Below, piece after piece: positions 59,527 to 64,000 of a stretch of DNA of 64,000 nucleotides; the first letter of the stretch is position 1; each line of letters opens with the position of its first letter. The notes beneath the pieces are model-generated. The model saw nothing but the letters and a program-made list of their open reading frames with translations, was not told the DNA's origin and did not search any database. The translations under genes were made by a program, and so were the position numbers. Source of the DNA: Glossina fuscipes. Lineage: Eukaryota; Arthropoda; Insecta; Diptera; Glossinidae. The stretch spans positions 3,711,722 to 3,775,721 of the forward strand of contig NW_023998423.1 of assembly GCF_014805625.2 (NCBI RefSeq). Reading direction: 5' to 3'.

Positions 59527-62500
59527 TTAATCTTCAAGACCAAGAAATTCTCGCTCCAATGCTGCTCCCATCATATTCCATTCACCGTCGTCCTCCTCGT
59601 CCGGATTGTTATCGTCACTGTTATCGTTTGAATCTGAACCAATTTCTAAATCGGACGGCAAATCTTCCCCTGATAAAAACAGTCCATTAAATCACTGACA
59701 CAAATAAACTTATCAAGGAATAACAAACCTCTCCTAAATTTCTCACTAGGCATTTCATCATCTTCGTCATCTCTATTATCATCGGTTGAGCTTTTATTCT
59801 CATTCTCATCCTCAGCTTCATTTTCATTTTCGAAAGCGTTCCCCAATACCAAGTCTGATGAACGAGTGAAAAACTTGCGCGTTCGCTCCTCCTCGTTTTC
59901 TTCACGCTTTCGTTTTCGCAAACTTTTATCCACTGGAGGATTTTCTACAAAAACCCACGCCCATTAAATCATTTTTAAAAATATACTTCTATCTTACCAA
60001 TGTCGACATGTTCGTCTTCGGATGACGAGTCAGAATCAAAAAACTGATCAAATTCTTTATTCATATCGGCAAGATCGGCATTCGAAAATGATAACAAAGG
60101 ATTTATCGTGTCTATGAATTTCTCCGGTTCAGAAGCATTCTGCTGCTGAGCGCTGGAACTAGAAATTTCGGATTTCTCGCTGTAATTGACCACATGCTCC
60201 GGACTGTGACAATGAGCTGGCGGCTGGCGTTGTTTGCTCCGCATCTTGCGATCCAAGGGAAATAAGGGCTCGTCCACGTGTTCCCAACGTTCTGCACAAC
60301 ACCACAACCAATTCGCGTTTACTATTTTAATTTGCGAATTCTTTTTCGCTGCATTTACTTTAAAAGTCCCCGAAGTCACAGCCACCAGATGTGTTGTATC
60401 TGGAATCAAAGGGAAAACATGGGTCAATCGAGAAATTTTGATTTCGTCTTTCGCTAATCGTTTTGACCTTTACCTTCGCCTATATTTTGGGAGACATTTG
60501 CACCCAGACTTTTCGCAATAAAATAAGCTCTAGATTGTTGCAATTTCATATTCGTCGGCACTAAACCGGAGAAGACCAAATTGCAACCCCTTAACACTTC
60601 AGAACGTATTTTCGGCACTATGATCTTAAGATCCGGTATTTCTTTCGTCTCATTATAGATACTATAAAAACGGACATGTATTGCTCTTAAAATGATTTCC
60701 AAATAGAGAAGATAATCATCGGGATCTTCAATTTCAATTTCCTTCGCCGGATCTGCGGGTAATTTAATTTTAGCTGTGATCTCTTCTGTTTCTGCACTTT
60801 TTTCATTTACTTTGTCAGTTTCTTCCTTTTTCTGATCTACAATCAAATCCTTTTCCTCCGTGTGAATTGCATTCTCTTCAAGGTCTTTTCCTTCTGCTTC
60901 TTCCACATTATTCTTAGTTTCTAAACTTTTTTCTTCATCGTTTGTACTTTCGACAACTTCGCTTATTGATTCCGAACACGGCGTCGGATCAGCTGATTCT
61001 TCGATATTTTCATCTGTTTTCTCGTTTTTTAGGGTCTGTTCGCATTTTTCTTTATTTGCAGCTTGTAATGTGTCCAAATCTATGAAATGTAACGTAATCA
61101 ATAAGTGAAATATTCCTTTCATTACCTATTATAGCAGCCGCTGACCTTTGAAGTCAAGCCCTTCACCGTCCAATTCGTGCTTTGATAATTCCGGCGGAGC
61201 ATTTATATCGCCTGTATGTTGAAAAAAATGATAAGGCTTCACTTGTATTAGATTTGAGGCCATATTCCAGACATCCTCACGATCATCAATTATGCAAACC
61301 ATCGAATCACCATTAGGAAATAAAGCCCTATACGGAGGGTTAAAAAAGTTTTTTTTTTTTTTTGTTGTCTTAATCTATTTATTAATAATTTACTTAAGAT
61401 TATCCGTTTTACTCGTAGGATTAAAGCATTCATCTCGCGAGAGTATTCGATGAGAGAAATATTTACCATTCGGATCTAATATTTTAGCGATCATATGGGC
61501 GTAATTGCGGGCACCGAAAGTACAAATATGTAATTCATAGTGTTTGGAAACACTATTTAAAAAATCTAAAGTTCCTGGTCTTAGGCGGGTATGATACCAT
61601 GGTGATTGTGGACCGTACAATTGAAAATGATAGATGGATTTAATATTGTTAGGCACATTGTCGTTGGTTGTGTGTATAATTGTTTGATCCAGATCTACGA
61701 GTAAGACCAATTTACGATCTTGTAATAGGCGCCGTGTATCGTCGTGCCCCAGCTTTTGTGCCAATTTCTGAGTGACTTTCAGATCAGGTATTGAGTGCAC
61801 CATTGGCACCGAAGCTTCCGATGGATTTCCCTAAAATCGAAAAGTTTTATGTATTTCGGTAACCCTGTTACGGTATATCTCACATATTGCCGAAACCAAA
61901 ACAAAGCAGTTCATCTTTTTCTTTTTTTGCCTTTGTTTTCGTTTAGCTTAATTTTATTTTGCTTTCTTTAGACACTTTGAGAATTTCTCCGCTGCACAAT
62001 AAGAAAAAAAAAAAAAAAAAGAAAAAAGAAAGCATTTGCGTGTACTTACATTTTCATTTTGGCGCAAATCAGCACCACAATCGGCACACATGTCTTTTAT
62101 AACAGTGGTATGAACGCATTCGGAGAGCTCTAAAATTGGTGTACTAAATATGACAAACAAACAATACAGAGTAGAAAGAAAGACAAGATAGAGTATTGGA
62201 ATAAAAGAATACTCCGCAGACGACACGGCCGTTGGATCGATATACACACATGTACCCTAACAAAAACTTTGCATAAAGGCATTGAATTCACTTACCCCCC
62301 TTTAATAATAGCACCGTCATTGAAGAGACGCTTCTTTACCACTCCTACACGTTGTGTCTTGAATTTATGTATAATTTTATGAGAAGCATGTTCAACATCT
62401 CCCTCGGCCGGTAGAACCTCGTACAGTAAAATCACTTGGCTAGCACTTACCGGAAAGCCCTCTCTCACCCGCCATCTATTGATTCTTATACGATGGTGCT

Positions 62501-62558
62501 CTGCTGGCGCTTTAATTACTATGCCGTCACAACTTTCTTCACTTAAATTATCTGACAT
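59527..62558 (-). CDS. Fcp1: RNA polymerase II CTD phosphatase Fcp1, 782 aa
   Basis: Removes phosphate from the Rpb1 C-terminal domain to recycle polymerase II. Minus-strand exons: 62558-62296, 62143-62050, 61830-61394, 61327-61146, 61079-60468, 60399-59998, 59944-59729, 59669-59527. An N-terminal domain with a Cys pair (MCADCGADLR) precedes the FCPH catalytic domain. That domain has DLDQT at 165-169 (DxDxT motif), TRLRPGTLDF, and IIDDREDVW. An acidic/Glu-rich insert of about 100 residues follows. A BRCT domain starts near residue 490 (SEVLRGCNLVFSG...; THLVA; NANWLWCCAERW). The acidic C-terminus ends with the Fcp1 block MMGAALEREFL. Exon 2 must start at 62143 (GGTPILELSECVHTT), because a closer acceptor at 62129 breaks frame. 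The start is the ATG at 62558. Confidence 0.95.
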
Positions 62559-63080
62559 TATTTTTTGCACTAAATAATCTCAAATTATCCAACTTAACCC
62601 TAAGTTTGTTTTACTTTTTTCTTGTTTATTAACAACAAATTGTGTACAATTTTAAGCGCAGAGAGTAAATTATTATTTTCTCTTTCGATTCTTTCGAATT
62701 TTTGTTTTTATTCTATTGCTGGGGTTGCCAATTCAAAGTTTTAAGGACTTCAAGTAAAGGGGCATCTGAAAAAGTTCGTTGAATATCGTGAAATAATTAT
62801 AATCACTAATTGAGATTATATCGATTTCCCGCTGAAGCTTCTTTACGCAGTGTAAGCAGTTATATTACAGAAATTTAATTCATACAAAATGCAAATGCAT
62901 TTAATGCAAATATCATAAAAGTCTTATTAATGCATATCGTATTTCGAGAACGTCTGCGCTTCGTTAACTGTATCGTAATTAACAAACAACAATGAATATT
63001 CTGAAGAAAAAGAAGAGGATTTGTTTGTTTACAACATTTTAAGGGAATTAGCAATTTTTCAAATAATTACTTCATAAATT
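62559..63080. promoter_or_regulatory. Shared upstream region of Fcp1 (-) and PPWD1 (+)
   Basis: A 522-bp divergent interval. AATATCGTG and TATATCGAT words occur, but no full core-promoter motif is clear. A bidirectional promoter is likely from the layout alone. Confidence 0.5.
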
Positions 63081-64000
63081 ATGAGCAAAGAAGGTGAAAC
63101 GAGCAATTTAAAACATAAATTAGTTGACACAAACGATGAAAACGGAAGGGGGGAAAAAGAAGACGGTGAGTGGATTGTAGGCCCTTTTCCTGCAGAAGCT
63201 AACGTGACTAAATCAAAAAAGAGAAAAGGTAAATAGAAAACAATTAAAAAGTCTTAATTTAAGTTCTTTTTTTTTGGCATTTTCGTATAAGTACTGCCTT
63301 ATGAAAAGGTCTACTTGGAAAACTTACCTGATGCCGATTGCTATGAAAAAAGCTACATGCATCGTGATGTTATTACGCATTTGGTAGCAACGAAAACGGA
63401 TTTTGTTATAACTGGCAGTCTAGATGGTCATATAAAATTTTGGAAGAAAATGGATGAAGGAATCGAATTCGTTAAACATTTTCGAAGTCATTTAAGTATG
63501 TTTAAAAAAAGAATTAAAACAAAAATAAATTATCATGCATTTTAGTGCCTTTACATGCGTTGGTTACCAATGCTAACGGAAATCTTCTATGCTCAGCATC
63601 GGCTGATAAATGCGCCAAAATTTTTGATGTTATTAATTTCGACATGATAAACATTATTAAGTTAGATTTTACACCTTTAACGGCTTGTTGGATACATTCT
63701 CCAGGCGATGCAGTAGAGAGTCTGGCTGTGTAAGTTTTTGTATTTAAAAAAAGATATGAAAGAAACGTATTTGAAAATTGATTTAGCACCGATAAGGATT
63801 CAAATAAGATTTACATTTACGATGGCCACGTTGTTTTACAAGTGCTACACAAACATTTAGCTCCAGTTATAGTGATGTCCTATAATGTACCAATGGAAAC
63901 GGTCATCTCAATAGATCGCAATGGCATTTTAGAATATTGGCAAAATTCTAAATACGATTACAAATTTCCTCAAAAATTGGTAAAATTCACTTCGAAATTA
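63081..64000 (+). CDS. Peptidylprolyl isomerase and WD40 protein PPWD1, 5' part
   Basis: Spliceosome-associated cyclophilin with N-terminal WD40 repeats. The gene runs off the right edge, so the cyclophilin domain is not seen. Exons: 63081-63228, 63292-63495, 63546-63729, 63787-64000 (continues). The N-terminus is charged ([20 protein letters not shown]...). It is followed by [48 protein letters not shown] and [13 protein letters not shown]. These are near-identical to the first WD repeats of human PPWD1. Exons 3 and 4 give further blades ([34 protein letters not shown]). In Drosophila the orthologue is, as I recall, CG3511. It is divergent from Fcp1. Confidence 0.9.

Noticed and set aside
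1..64000. CRISPR arrays, operons, tRNA and rRNA genes
   Set aside because: No direct-repeat/spacer pattern, no tRNA cloverleaf or rRNA sequence recognised; the window is insect chromosomal DNA.

Overview
This is eukaryotic, AT-rich insect DNA. The signs are short GT-AG introns (often 55-100 nt), CAG/CAA-rich glutamine tracts, an insect-type odorant receptor, MADF-BESS and CBM14 proteins, and jockey-, I- and mariner-type transposon relics. The gene set points to a higher fly. Low GC and transposon-rich intergenic DNA make a calyptrate such as tsetse or a muscid my best guess, but the species is inference. There is one 100-N assembly gap at 31572-31671.

Layout. 1-3107 (+): 3' part of an odorant receptor gene whose tiny last exon lies beyond a 1.85-kb intron. 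3108-16544: gene desert with a mariner relic, two fragments of one jockey-type LINE, a dispersed GACGGAC-type repeat and microsatellites. 16545-24004 (+): a 22-exon gene for a five-PAN plus ZP transmembrane protein, very probably nompA. 24005-27658: a 123-bp tandem repeat and a diverged ~224-bp tandem repeat. 27659-31094 (+): a secreted protein with three CBM14 chitin-binding domains and a long acidic Ser/Thr-rich tail. 31672-33820 (-): a broken I-type LINE next to the gap. 35069-36682 (+): a MADF-BESS transcription factor. 38231-41669 (+): a 1010-aa protein with cyclin-docking-like KRALF motifs, tentatively minus. 41670-48505: a second repeat-rich desert.

48506-63080 is compact and holds housekeeping genes: Vps34/Pi3K59F (-), a decayed GFOD-like oxidoreductase fragment (-), MED30 (-), uri (+) head-to-head with MED30, and Fcp1 (-) tail-to-tail with uri. 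PPWD1 (+) then starts head-to-head with Fcp1 and runs off the right edge.

MED30, Fcp1 and URI all act around RNA polymerase II (Mediator, CTD phosphatase, RPB5-binding prefoldin). PPWD1 is spliceosomal and Vps34 makes PI3P for autophagy and endosomes. I assembled each gene by hand from splice sites. The complete coding totals are all divisible by three: nompA 1531 aa, CBM14 protein 952 aa, MADF protein 516 aa, minus-like 1010 aa, Vps34 972 aa, MED30 370 aa, URI 666 aa and Fcp1 782 aa. I saw no tRNA, rRNA, CRISPR or prokaryotic features. I also saw no clearly new multi-gene system. The most notable items are splicing oddities, repeat structures and the cyclin-motif protein.
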